Shown here: positions 9,417-17,498 of the stretch, piece by piece
How the letters are laid out: every line of letters begins with the position of its first letter
How positions within the stretch are numbered: position 1 is the stretch's first letter
Assembly (NCBI GenBank): GCA_013334525.1
Contig: JAAXXK010000015.1
Location: forward strand, 1-39,880
DNA: 39,880 bases
Reading direction: 5' to 3'
Source of the DNA: Chlorobiaceae bacterium
Lineage (GTDB): Bacteria > Bacteroidota > Chlorobiia > Chlorobiales > Chlorobiaceae
Made by a program: the position numbers and the translations under genes
The notes under the pieces: generated by a model
Told to the model about the DNA's origin: nothing
The model's database searches: none
What the model saw: only the letters and a program-made list of their open reading frames with translations

Positions 9417-11657
9417 TCACTGCACAATCTTGAGATTGGCGTACTGCACCATAAGGGTCTTTTCACCTGCGGTGCGGAAGCCGATCTTGACCTTCTGTTT
9501 TGCACCGCTTCCCTGGACTTCAAGCACCGTGCCGGGGCCGAAGATGGCGTGATGAACCCTTGTGCCGACCCGAAGGGCGCTTTTCTGGTCGGGCGAACCG
9601 GCCTGGGATGGCGACTGAGGCGGGCGCTGGAATGGAGCGCCGGGTCGGGGGACTGACGAAGCGCCATAGGTCGGCCGGCCGGTCGTGGACGGTGTGGCCG
9701 ACGGTTTGCGTGGGCGCTCCGAAAGCTTGTGGCCCCCTTCGGTGCAGATGATGTCGGGATCGATCTCGTTGATGAAGGTCGAGCGCAGGCACATCTGTGG
9801 CTGGCCATACTGGTATCGGCTCTGGGCCCACGAAAGGAAAAGTTTCTCCCTGGCGCGGGTGATGGCGACATAGAACAGGCGCCGCTCCTCTTCAAGCTCA
9901 CTTGCCTCATGGCAGTTAAGGGGAAAAAGCTTCTCCTCCATGCCCGTGACGAACACCACCGGGAACTCAAGCCCCTTGGCTGCATGGACCGTCATGAGCG
10001 AAACGTAGTTGTCCGAATCCTGTACCTCCTCGTAGTCGGAAGCGAGCGAGATGGTCGAGAGGAAATCGCCGAGGGTGGAGGCATCGGGATTGTGGTCGGA
10101 AAAATCCCGCGCCATCGACAGCAACTCCTGGAGGTTCTCGTTGCGGGCCAGGGCTTCGGGGGTGTTCTCCGCCTGGAGGAGCGAAGAGATGGAGGTCATT
10201 TCGAACAGCAGCGACAGCACATCGTAAGCCGTGCCGTCCGATGCCCTGGTCTTCAGCGTCTCGATCAGGTTGGCGAAATCGGTCAAGGCATGCACAAGCC
10301 TTGACTGGAATCCACCCTCGTCTGCCCGGCGGATCGCCTCATAGAGGCTCATGCCACCGGTTTCGGCGAACTCCTTCAGCTTCGAGATGCTGACGTCGCC
10401 GATCTTGCGCGGCGGGAAGTTGATAACCCTCAGGAGCGACTCCCCGTCGCGGTCATTGAGCACCAGGCGGAGGTATGCCACTGCATCCTTTATCTCCTTG
10501 CGTTTGTAGAAGGAGACGCTGCCGAAAATTTTGTAGGAGATCCGGTTCTGGCGCATCACATCCTCAATGACCCTCGACTGGGCGTTGGTCCGGTAGAAAA
10601 TCGCGAACGCACGGTAATCGATCCCCTTCGACAGACGGATCGACCTGATGTACTCTGCGACCTTCTCAGCCTCGCGCCGCTCGTTGTAAGCCTCGATGAG
10701 CGTCAGCGGATCACCGGTACCGGCCTTTGCGACAAGCTCTTTCTTGATCTGGCGCTGGTTGTTCCTGATCACATCGTTGGCCGCCTGCAGGATGGTTTTG
10801 GTGCTGCGGTAGTTGTCGACCAGCTTGAACAGCTGCGCTTCGTTGTAATCGTCCTGGAAGTTGAGCATGTTACTGATGTCGGCCCCGCGCCACGAGTAGA
10901 TCGACTGGGCATCGTCGCCCACCACGAAGATGTTCCTGTGTGCCGCCGAAAGCATCTTGGACACCAGGTACTGCGCCTTGTTGGTGTCCTGGTACTCGTC
11001 GATCAGAATGTAGCGGAAATACTCCTGCAACTGTGCCAGCAGGGCCGGTTGCTCCCCGAACAGCTCGATGGGCTTGATGAGCAGGTCGTCGAAGTCAAGG
11101 GCGTTGTTCTCACGAAGCTTCTGGACGTAACGTTCATAGACCAGGGCCGACTTCTGCTGCTGGTAATCCCCCGCATTGCGGTGAAACTCCGGAGGAAGCA
11201 CGAAACTGTTCTTGGCCTTGCTGATCATCGAATGGACCAGGTTGACTGGAAGCGTATCGGGCGAGAGGTTCAGCTCCTGCATCGATTGCTTGATAAGGCT
11301 CTTGCTGTCGTCGGTATCGAAAATCGAAAAGTTGCGGTCGTAGCCGATGAGATGGATGTAGCTGCGCAGCAGCCTGGCGAAAACAGAGTGAAAAGTGCCG
11401 ATCCAGAGATCCGAGGTGCTGCCGCGTTCGAGCAGGCCGTCGATCCTGTGACGCATCTCCTTTGCCGCCTTGTTGGTAAAGGTAAGGGCCAGGATGTTCT
11501 GGGCGGGAACCTGGACGTTCCTGATAAGGTGGGCGATGCGGTAGGTGATTACCCTCGTCTTGCCTGAGCCTGCGCCGGCAAGCACCATGACGGGGCCTTC
11601 CGTTGCAAGGACGGCTTCACGCTGGACATCGTTGAGTTCCCGGAGAAAATCTGTCAA
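9417..11657 (-). CDS. pcrA: UvrD/PcrA-type DNA helicase
   Basis: A superfamily 1A 3'-5' helicase for DNA repair and replication restart. The 746-residue protein has all the motifs: Q-motif LNDVQREAV (8-16), Walker A AGAGSGKT (27-34), DEYQDTN (motif II), GDDAQSIYSWRGA (motif III), and TVHAAKGLEFPVVF and VAITRAREKL (motifs V and VI). The C-terminal segment RVGTRVHHAIFGPGTVLEV to the end is the Tudor-like domain of PcrA that contacts RNA polymerase. The start is a TTG (11657), chosen because the family begins right at this point and no ATG lies close upstream. It is convergent with the nuclease gene, with 85 bases between them. Confidence 0.95.
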   Translation of the reverse strand: MTDFLRELNDVQREAVLATEGPVMVLAGAGSGKTRVITYRIAHLIRNVQVPAQNILALTFTNKAAKEMRHRIDGLLERGSTSDLWIGTFHSVFARLLRSYIHLIGYDRNFSIFDTDDSKSLIKQSMQELNLSPDTLPVNLVHSMISKAKNSFVLPPEFHRNAGDYQQQKSALVYERYVQKLRENNALDFDDLLIKPIELFGEQPALLAQLQEYFRYILIDEYQDTNKAQYLVSKMLSAAHRNIFVVGDDAQSIYSWRGADISNMLNFQDDYNEAQLFKLVDNYRSTKTILQAANDVIRNNQRQIKKELVAKAGTGDPLTLIEAYNERREAEKVAEYIRSIRLSKGIDYRAFAIFYRTNAQSRVIEDVMRQNRISYKIFGSVSFYKRKEIKDAVAYLRLVLNDRDGESLLRVINFPPRKIGDVSISKLKEFAETGGMSLYEAIRRADEGGFQSRLVHALTDFANLIETLKTRASDGTAYDVLSLLFEMTSISSLLQAENTPEALARNENLQELLSMARDFSDHNPDASTLGDFLSTISLASDYEEVQDSDNYVSLMTVHAAKGLEFPVVFVTGMEEKLFPLNCHEASELEEERRLFYVAITRAREKLFLSWAQSRYQYGQPQMCLRSTFINEIDPDIICTEGGHKLSERPRKPSATPSTTGRPTYGASSVPRPGAPFQRPPQSPSQAGSPDQKSALRVGTRVHHAIFGPGTVLEVQGSGAKQKVKIGFRTAGEKTLMVQYANLKIVQ

Positions 11658-11758
11658 AGGTACTTCTGCTTGAGTGATGAATTGGGGCCCCTCGGAATGG
11701 CAAAGGAACCCTGGAATTTTCCGGGTTTAAGTTCGCACAATTTCCCCTTATTACAAAC

Positions 11759-11780
11759 CCCGGACGGAAGTGCCGCCGGG
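11759..11780 (-). terminator. Possible weak terminator after the pterin dehydratase gene
   Basis: Arms CCCGG/CCGGG and CGG/CCG with one bulged base enclose a five-base loop. It lies 25 bases after the stop codon of the minus-strand pterin dehydratase gene. The following minus-strand bases are GTTTGTAAT, a poor U tract, so termination is uncertain. The hairpin sits between this gene and pcrA. Confidence 0.3.
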
Positions 11781-11804
11781 AAAGTATCAATGGATGCCTG
11801 AGGG

Positions 11805-12137
11805 TCAGCTACGGTCTGTTTTTGAGGCCATGATGAGGTCGTTGAGATGGATACCCCCGGTGGCATGGGTCCACCATGAAACAGTCACCTTTCCCCATTC
11901 GGTAAGGATTGACGGGTGGTGCCCCTCGGAGTCGGCGAGTTCTGCCACCTTGACGGAAAAACCGATCGCTTCGTTGAAATCCGGGAAAGTAAACAACCTG
12001 ACAAGCTTCCTCTCTCCAGCATCTTCAACGATCCTCCATTCCGGAAGGAACTTCAGCTGCCGCTGGAGCTCCTCTTCGGCCATCGGTGTTTCCGCACCCG
12101 AACAGGCCGCGCAGTGCTGGCTTTGCAAATCTGTCAT
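11805..12137 (-). CDS. phhB: 4a-hydroxytetrahydrobiopterin dehydratase
   Basis: A 110-residue pterin-4a-carbinolamine dehydratase, which removes water from 4a-hydroxytetrahydropterins and so recycles the cofactor of aromatic amino acid hydroxylases. The active-site motif EGHHPSI (71-77) and the downstream W..V.V.WWTH (81-91) with His91 are intact. Green sulfur bacteria make pterins, and this gene family also appears in organisms without phenylalanine hydroxylase, where its role is unclear. The N-terminal CAACSG segment is common in bacterial homologues. The start ATG 12137 faces the GH13 gene across a 213-base divergent region. Confidence 0.93.
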   Translation of the reverse strand: MTDLQSQHCAACSGAETPMAEEELQRQLKFLPEWRIVEDAGERKLVRLFTFPDFNEAIGFSVKVAELADSEGHHPSILTEWGKVTVSWWTHATGGIHLNDLIMASKTDRS

Positions 12138-12350
12138 GACAGCTCCTTTTCATTGTTGCCTGAAGTGAACGGATTAAGCGCATCATGTTGATGGCTATTG
12201 CCGTTTACCGTTCAGAAAACACAACAGCCCAAACACCGCCAGAGTTGCAGTTCATTGCCGGTGAATAGCCTAACACCATATGTTTTAGATATTTCATTGC
12301 TATATTTATTCAGAAATTTCAGATAGTAATCAAAGCTCAACCGGCTCCCA

Positions 12351-13802
12351 ATGTTTCCTCTTGTTTACGAAATCAACACACGAGTCTGGCTTAAAGAGCT
12401 TTCTGTGAAGCATGGACGCTCGATCACCCTCGAAAACGTCCCCGAAGAGGAGTTCCGCAACATCAGCGAAGACGGATTCGACATGGTCTGGCTGATGGGG
12501 GTATGGAAGCACAGCCGCTACAGCGAGGCGATCGCAGCCGCACATCGCGGCCTGAGGTCGGAGTTCCTCGAACATCTCAAAGACCTGCATCCCGACGACA
12601 TCGTCGGCTCTCCGTATGCCATCCCCTCCTACGACGTGAACACGGCCATCGGTGGATACGCCGGATTGCTGGCGTTCCGCAAACAGCTTGCCGACATGGG
12701 CATCCGGCTGATGCTCGATTTCGTGCCGAACCATATGGCGCTCGACAACCGATGGCTGCCTGAGCATCCCGAGCTGTTCATCCCCATTTCGAAGCACGAA
12801 CAGTGCCAGGATCCGAGATCGTGTTTCGAGTACGCAAAGGGCAAGTTCCTCGCACACGGGAAAGACCCCTATTTCCCTCCGTGGACCGATACCCTGCAGC
12901 TCAACTACGCCAATCCGGCCACCCACGAAATGATGATCCACAACCTTTCGCACATCAGCGACCTGTGCGACGGCGTGCGGTGCGACATGGCCATGCTCGT
13001 TCTCAAGGATGTATTCAACACCACATGGGAAAACCTGAGCGGAAAGATGACCGAGGAGTTCTGGCCGAAAGCCATCCAGACGGTAAGGAAAAAACACCCG
13101 AAGTTCCTGTTCGTGGCCGAATCCTACTGGAATCGCGAATGGGACCTTCAGCAGGTCGGTTTCGATTTCACCTACGACAAACCTTTTTACGACTATCTCA
13201 GCAGCACCCCGATCAATGTCCCGAAGCTCAGGGGCCACCTGCTTGCCGAATGGAACTACCAGAAGCGGCTTTGCCGGTTTATCGAGAACCATGACGAAAT
13301 CCGTGCCTCTGAACGTTTCGGGCCGAACCACGCAGTGGCGGCGCTCGTCATGCTCACCTCGCCGGGAATGCACCTGATCCATAAGGGGCAGCTTACCGGC
13401 CTGAAGAAAAAGGTGCCCGTGCAGCTTGTCAGGCAGGCCAGGGAGCCTTCCCACAAGGCGCTGCTGCACCTTTACCTGAAGCTCTTCTCATTCATCTCTG
13501 ACGACGTTTTCCAGGAAGGACGTACCGAGTGGCTCGAGTTGAACGCCGACGACGAATCGCTCTGTTTCGGATATTGCAGAACGACGCCGGGCCGTATCGC
13601 TTTCGTGCTGGCCAACTTCTCTGCGACCGGCATCAATACGCGCTTCAAACATCCTTCCCTTGAGGGTATGGACCATTCGGCCATAACCGTCTTTTCGACC
13701 CGTTACCCCGATCCGCCACATGAGAGCGACATAAGCGATTCGACCATGAACATCCGCCTTGCTCCCCACGAAGGAGTGCTCATCCTGGCAGATACCCGCT
13801 GA
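12351..13802 (+). CDS. GH13 alpha-amylase-family enzyme
   Basis: A 483-residue glycoside hydrolase family 13 protein. The four conserved regions are present: DFVPNH (123-128), GVRCD with nucleophile Asp212, FVAES with acid/base Glu257, and FIENHD with Asp315. It probably acts on alpha-glucans such as storage glycogen or maltodextrin, as hydrolase or transglycosylase; specificity is not clear. There is no signal peptide, so it is cytosolic. No glycogen gene adjoins it. The start ATG 12351 follows an AT-rich stretch with no clear Shine-Dalgarno site. The C-terminal region after 390 is the usual beta-sandwich. A divergent promoter region is shared with the pterin dehydratase gene. Confidence 0.88.
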   Translation: MFPLVYEINTRVWLKELSVKHGRSITLENVPEEEFRNISEDGFDMVWLMGVWKHSRYSEAIAAAHRGLRSEFLEHLKDLHPDDIVGSPYAIPSYDVNTAIGGYAGLLAFRKQLADMGIRLMLDFVPNHMALDNRWLPEHPELFIPISKHEQCQDPRSCFEYAKGKFLAHGKDPYFPPWTDTLQLNYANPATHEMMIHNLSHISDLCDGVRCDMAMLVLKDVFNTTWENLSGKMTEEFWPKAIQTVRKKHPKFLFVAESYWNREWDLQQVGFDFTYDKPFYDYLSSTPINVPKLRGHLLAEWNYQKRLCRFIENHDEIRASERFGPNHAVAALVMLTSPGMHLIHKGQLTGLKKKVPVQLVRQAREPSHKALLHLYLKLFSFISDDVFQEGRTEWLELNADDESLCFGYCRTTPGRIAFVLANFSATGINTRFKHPSLEGMDHSAITVFSTRYPDPPHESDISDSTMNIRLAPHEGVLILADTR

Positions 13803-13884
13803 AAAACGGAATGCCGGGAACGAACAGGGCGCAAAGGTTTTTATCAGTAATTGAAAGATTCGAACACATCAGTACCTTTTTTTG

Positions 13885-14310
13885 ATGAAGTACCATATCT
13901 CCACCATCTCCTGCACGACCAACCTCCCTATCGACATCGTCGACATCACCGGGCAGGTGCGCTCCGCGCTTGATGCGACCGGGCTTCGCGAAGGTACGGT
14001 CACCCTGCTGAGCCGTCATACGACCGCCTGCATCAACATCAACGAAAAAGAGCCCCGGCTGTTGCAGGATATGACCACATTCCTGAAACGTCTCGTACCA
14101 AGGGACGGAGACTACCTGCACAACATCGAAACCCTGGACGGCAGGGACAACGCCCATTCGCACCTGCTCGGCCTGTTCATGAACAGCACCGAGACCATCC
14201 CCGTCTCTGATGGAGAGCTGCTGCTTGGCGAATGGCAATCGATTTTCCTGGTTGAGCTTGACGGTCCCAGAAGCCTCCGGCAGGTACTGGTGCAGATTCA
14301 GGGACAATAG
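13885..14310 (+). CDS. YjbQ-family (UPF0047) protein
   Basis: A 141-residue protein of the YjbQ family, a small beta-rich trimeric fold with a metal- or phosphate-binding pocket. Weak thiamin phosphate synthase activity has been reported for E. coli YjbQ; the true role is unresolved. Diagnostic segments are GTVTLLSRHTTACININEKEP, DNAHSHLLGLFM and LGEWQSIFLVELDGPR. A TTG at 13882 is followed at once by ATG 13885, which is taken as the start. The gene is separated from the GH13 gene by about 80 bases and from dxs by 78 bases, all on the same strand. Confidence 0.88.
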   Translation: MKYHISTISCTTNLPIDIVDITGQVRSALDATGLREGTVTLLSRHTTACININEKEPRLLQDMTTFLKRLVPRDGDYLHNIETLDGRDNAHSHLLGLFMNSTETIPVSDGELLLGEWQSIFLVELDGPRSLRQVLVQIQGQ

Positions 14311-14388
14311 CCAAAACACGGAACCGTAATCCATTTCTTTCGGTTAGAGTACTGACAAGTCAGACTGAACCCCCATTTGTGAATACCT

Positions 14389-16317
14389 ATGCCAGAACCA
14401 CCATCCAATAAGGCTCTCCAGGCCTATCCCCTGCTTTCGGCGATCCACTCACCGGCAGACCTTAAAAAGCTGAGCCTGCCCGATCTTGAACGTGTAGCCG
14501 CCGAGTGCCGTAAAAAGATTATCGAACTGGTTTCCATAAACGGAGGGCACTTCGGTTCGAGCCTCGGCGTCGTTGAGCTGACCGTAGCCATGCATCATGT
14601 TTACAACAGCCCGACCGACAGGATCATCTGGGATGTAGGCCATCAGGCATATATCCACAAGATCCTCACCGGCAGGATGGCGCAGATGGAGACAAACCGC
14701 CGCTACAACGGTCTGGCCGGTTTTCCGAAACGCAGCGAGAGCGCCCATGACGCATTCGACACCGGGCACGCTTCGACATCGATTTCAGCAGCTGCCGGAC
14801 TTGCCGCTGCCCGCGACCTGGCAGGCAGGAAGGAGAAGGTCATCGCCATCATCGGAGACGGAAGCATGACCGGCGGCATGGCGTTCGAAGCGATGAACCA
14901 TCTGGGCGATCTGAAGTCGGACGTACTCGTCATACTGAACGACAACCAGATGGCGATCTCGCCGAGCACCGGTGGGCTTAAAAACCATCTGGTCAACATC
15001 AACCTCAACAAGACCTACAACAAGCTCAGGAAGTTTGTCTGGGACAGCATCTCCGTATTGAACAACGAGTTCGGGGAGACGGCCAAAACCGCCGTACACC
15101 GTTTTGAAGACGGCATCAAGGCCGCCTTCACGCCCGGCGCCTTTTTCGAAGCCCTCGGATTCCGCTATTTCGGGCCGATCGACGGGCACAACATGGAGCA
15201 GATGGTCAAGGCGCTTCGCGAAATGCAGTCGCTGCCCAATCCCAAGCTGCTGCACGTCATCACCACAAAGGGCAAAGGGTTCAAACCCGCCGAAGACAAC
15301 CAGGCCAAATGGCATGCGAGCAGCGGCGGATTCGACATCGAAACCGGCAAAAACATTGCCGCAGCAGGCAAACCGGCGCCGCCCAAATACCAGGAGGTGT
15401 TCGGTGAAGCCCTTGTGGAACTGGCCCTGAAAGACAATAAGATTACAGCCATCACGGCGGCCATGCCGAGCGGCACCTCGCTCGACCTCTTCCAGAACGC
15501 CATCCCGTCGCGCTTCTACGACGTGGGTATCGCCGAGCAACATGCCGTCACCTTTGCAGCCGGGCTTGCCGCCGGAGGGTTCAAGCCGGTTTGCGCCATA
15601 TACTCCACCTTCCTGCAGCGGGCATACGACCAGCTCATCCATGACGTCGCCCTGCAGAACCTTCACGTAGTATTCGCCATCGACCGCGCAGGACTGGTGG
15701 GCGAAGACGGGCCGACCCATCACGGCGCCTTCGACCTCTCCTACCTGCACTCCGTCCCGAACCTGGTGATCATGGCGCCGGGCGACGAACAGGAGCTCCG
15801 CGACATGCTCTACACCGCCCTGTACGAAGTGAAGGGACCGGTAGCCATCCGCTACCCGAGAGGCAGCGGCAACGGCACGATGCTGCGCAAGGAGTTCACC
15901 CCGATAACGGTCGGCAAAGGACGCGTCCTGCGTGACGGCGATTCGGTTGCGCTGCTTGGCATAGGAACCATGACCGCAAGGGCTGTAGAGGTTGCCGCCC
16001 TGCTTGAAGCCCAGGGATTGAACCCGATGGTCTGCGACATGCGTTTTCTCAAACCGCTGGACACGGAAATGGTCGATATCGCCTCAGAGCGTTGCGGTAA
16101 AATCGTCGTCATTGAGGAGAACAGCGTCATCGGGGGGCTGGGCAGCGGTGTGGTCGATTACCTGAACCGCAGCCATCCGGATGCCAGATGCATTACCTTC
16201 GGCCTGCCGGATGCCTTCGTGACCCACGGAAACATGGAAGAGCTTTACAGGGAGATCGGTCTCGACGCGAAAACGCTTTCAGAAAAGATCCTGGAGTTCT
16301 ACAGGGAAAAGCCGTAA
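14389..16317 (+). CDS. dxs: 1-deoxy-D-xylulose-5-phosphate synthase
   Basis: This thiamin diphosphate enzyme condenses pyruvate with glyceraldehyde 3-phosphate, the entry step of the MEP pathway. It feeds carotenoids, bacteriochlorophyll tails, quinones and undecaprenyl phosphate. The 642-residue length is standard. The ThDP motif GDGSMTGG (156-163) with NDNQMAIS (184-191), the early GGHFGSSLG, the linker SGGFDIETG and the C-terminal transketolase domain with YDVGIAEQHAVTFAAGLA and EDGPTHHG are all intact. The last 19 bases overlap the 3' end of the convergent pgpA gene, so there is no room for a terminator between them. Confidence 0.97.
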   Translation: MPEPPSNKALQAYPLLSAIHSPADLKKLSLPDLERVAAECRKKIIELVSINGGHFGSSLGVVELTVAMHHVYNSPTDRIIWDVGHQAYIHKILTGRMAQMETNRRYNGLAGFPKRSESAHDAFDTGHASTSISAAAGLAAARDLAGRKEKVIAIIGDGSMTGGMAFEAMNHLGDLKSDVLVILNDNQMAISPSTGGLKNHLVNINLNKTYNKLRKFVWDSISVLNNEFGETAKTAVHRFEDGIKAAFTPGAFFEALGFRYFGPIDGHNMEQMVKALREMQSLPNPKLLHVITTKGKGFKPAEDNQAKWHASSGGFDIETGKNIAAAGKPAPPKYQEVFGEALVELALKDNKITAITAAMPSGTSLDLFQNAIPSRFYDVGIAEQHAVTFAAGLAAGGFKPVCAIYSTFLQRAYDQLIHDVALQNLHVVFAIDRAGLVGEDGPTHHGAFDLSYLHSVPNLVIMAPGDEQELRDMLYTALYEVKGPVAIRYPRGSGNGTMLRKEFTPITVGKGRVLRDGDSVALLGIGTMTARAVEVAALLEAQGLNPMVCDMRFLKPLDTEMVDIASERCGKIVVIEENSVIGGLGSGVVDYLNRSHPDARCITFGLPDAFVTHGNMEELYREIGLDAKTLSEKILEFYREKP

Positions 16318-16775
16318 GGGAGCAGGGGTAGCAGCGCCATTATCGCATGAACAGTCAGATTGGTCATTACTCCGGCCAGCACATCGTCGGCCATGATGCC
16401 CCATCCGCCCGGCAATCGCTGGGCACGATCGACCAGTCCCGGCTTGAGGATATCGAACAGCCTGAAAAGGATGAAGGCCGAAAGCACCACCATCGGACGA
16501 GCCGGCAGTGCCGCAAGGGCAATCCACTGTCCGGCCACCTCGTCGATGACCACCGACGAAGGGTCCTGACCATACTCCTCTTCCATGACGCCACCGGCCC
16601 AGACGCCGAACAGGGCTGACAGCACGATCAACGGCAGAAGAAGCTGGAGATTTTGTGAAGCGGGAATAAAAAAGAAAAATAGTGCGGCGAACAGACTTGC
16701 GAAGGTTCCCGGGGCCAGCGGCAGGTAACCGATGCCCAGTACGCTTCCGACGGTTTTCGCCAGAGGGCTGCGCAT
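16299..16775 (-). CDS. pgpA: Phosphatidylglycerophosphatase A
   Basis: It dephosphorylates phosphatidylglycerophosphate to phosphatidylglycerol, the main acidic lipid and a component of photosynthetic membranes. The 158-residue membrane protein shows GIGYLPLAPGTFASL (14-28), VVIDEVAGQW (74-83) with the acidic metal-binding residues, LFDILKPG and GGWGIMADDVLAG, which are the family motifs, among several hydrophobic segments. It lies four bases behind pgsA, whose product it consumes, so the two form an operon. Its 3' end overlaps dxs tail to tail by 19 bases. Confidence 0.93.
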   Translation of the reverse strand: MRSPLAKTVGSVLGIGYLPLAPGTFASLFAALFFFFIPASQNLQLLLPLIVLSALFGVWAGGVMEEEYGQDPSSVVIDEVAGQWIALAALPARPMVVLSAFILFRLFDILKPGLVDRAQRLPGGWGIMADDVLAGVMTNLTVHAIMALLPLLPYGFSL

Positions 16776-16779
16776 CGGG

Positions 16780-17376
16780 CTAGCGCCCCCCCTGCGGGTT
16801 CCTGAGAGAGACGTTCCAGTTGCTTACCAGGTATGAAATACCGGTGTAGACCGTAAAGGCGGTAATGAAGAACATCACATAATTGAGATAGCCTGAAACA
16901 AGAATGGCGTTCATGGCTGAGGCTACCCGTTTGCCGAAAAACAGGTCCTCCTTCAGCAGGATGAACAGCATGACGATATAGGCGAACAGGTTCTGGGCCA
17001 GTGTCTTGTACTTGGCCTCCCTGCTGGTTATGACGGGGCGGTCCCTGAACTCGGCGTAGACCCTCAGTCCCGTGATGAGAATGTCCCTTGCAGCCACCAG
17101 CAGCACCATCCAGAGAGCCAGATATCCCTGCCAGACATAGAAAAGAAAGGCTGCGGTAATAAGGAACTTGTCGGCCAGCGGATCGAGGAAGGCACCCAGC
17201 CGGGTGATCTCTCCATACTTTCTCGCATGGTAGCCATCATAGATGTCGGTCAATGAGGCGAACGCGAAAACGATGACGCCGACCAGCTTCAGGTAGGGGT
17301 CTTTCTGCATAAGCAGTATGACAAAAACCGGCACCAGGATGATCCGGAGTGTCGTAAGCTGATTGGAAAAGGTCAT
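16780..17376 (-). CDS. pgsA: CDP-diacylglycerol--glycerol-3-phosphate 3-phosphatidyltransferase
   Basis: It makes phosphatidylglycerophosphate from CDP-diacylglycerol and glycerol 3-phosphate. It is a membrane protein of the CDP-alcohol phosphatidyltransferase family; the signature DG-x2-AR-x8-G-x3-D-x3-D is complete in DGYHARKYGEITRLG followed by AFLDPLAD. The open frame extends nine codons upstream to TTG 17403, but ATG 17376 begins MTFSNQLTTLRI, the usual family start, and gives 198 residues. It is the first gene of the pair with pgpA. Hydrophobic segments agree with a polytopic membrane protein. Confidence 0.93.
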   Translation of the reverse strand: MTFSNQLTTLRIILVPVFVILLMQKDPYLKLVGVIVFAFASLTDIYDGYHARKYGEITRLGAFLDPLADKFLITAAFLFYVWQGYLALWMVLLVAARDILITGLRVYAEFRDRPVITSREAKYKTLAQNLFAYIVMLFILLKEDLFFGKRVASAMNAILVSGYLNYVMFFITAFTVYTGISYLVSNWNVSLRNPQGGR

Positions 17377-17498
17377 TTCAGTTGGGAAACCTGTTGAAAG
17401 CAACGCTCCAAAGGAACGTTCGACGGCATAAGATAAAATATTACGTGCTCTTTTTCAATGGGCAAGGCAAGCCATATTACCGGATATTAACAGGTTCG

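Noticed and set aside
11654..11866. 70-codon minus-strand frame
   Set aside because: Overlaps the pterin dehydratase gene on the same strand in another frame and has no motif.
12330..13469. 379-codon minus-strand frame
   Set aside because: Antisense to the GH13 gene, whose four catalytic regions are intact.
14785..15750. 321-codon minus-strand frame
   Set aside because: Antisense to dxs; no recognisable motif.
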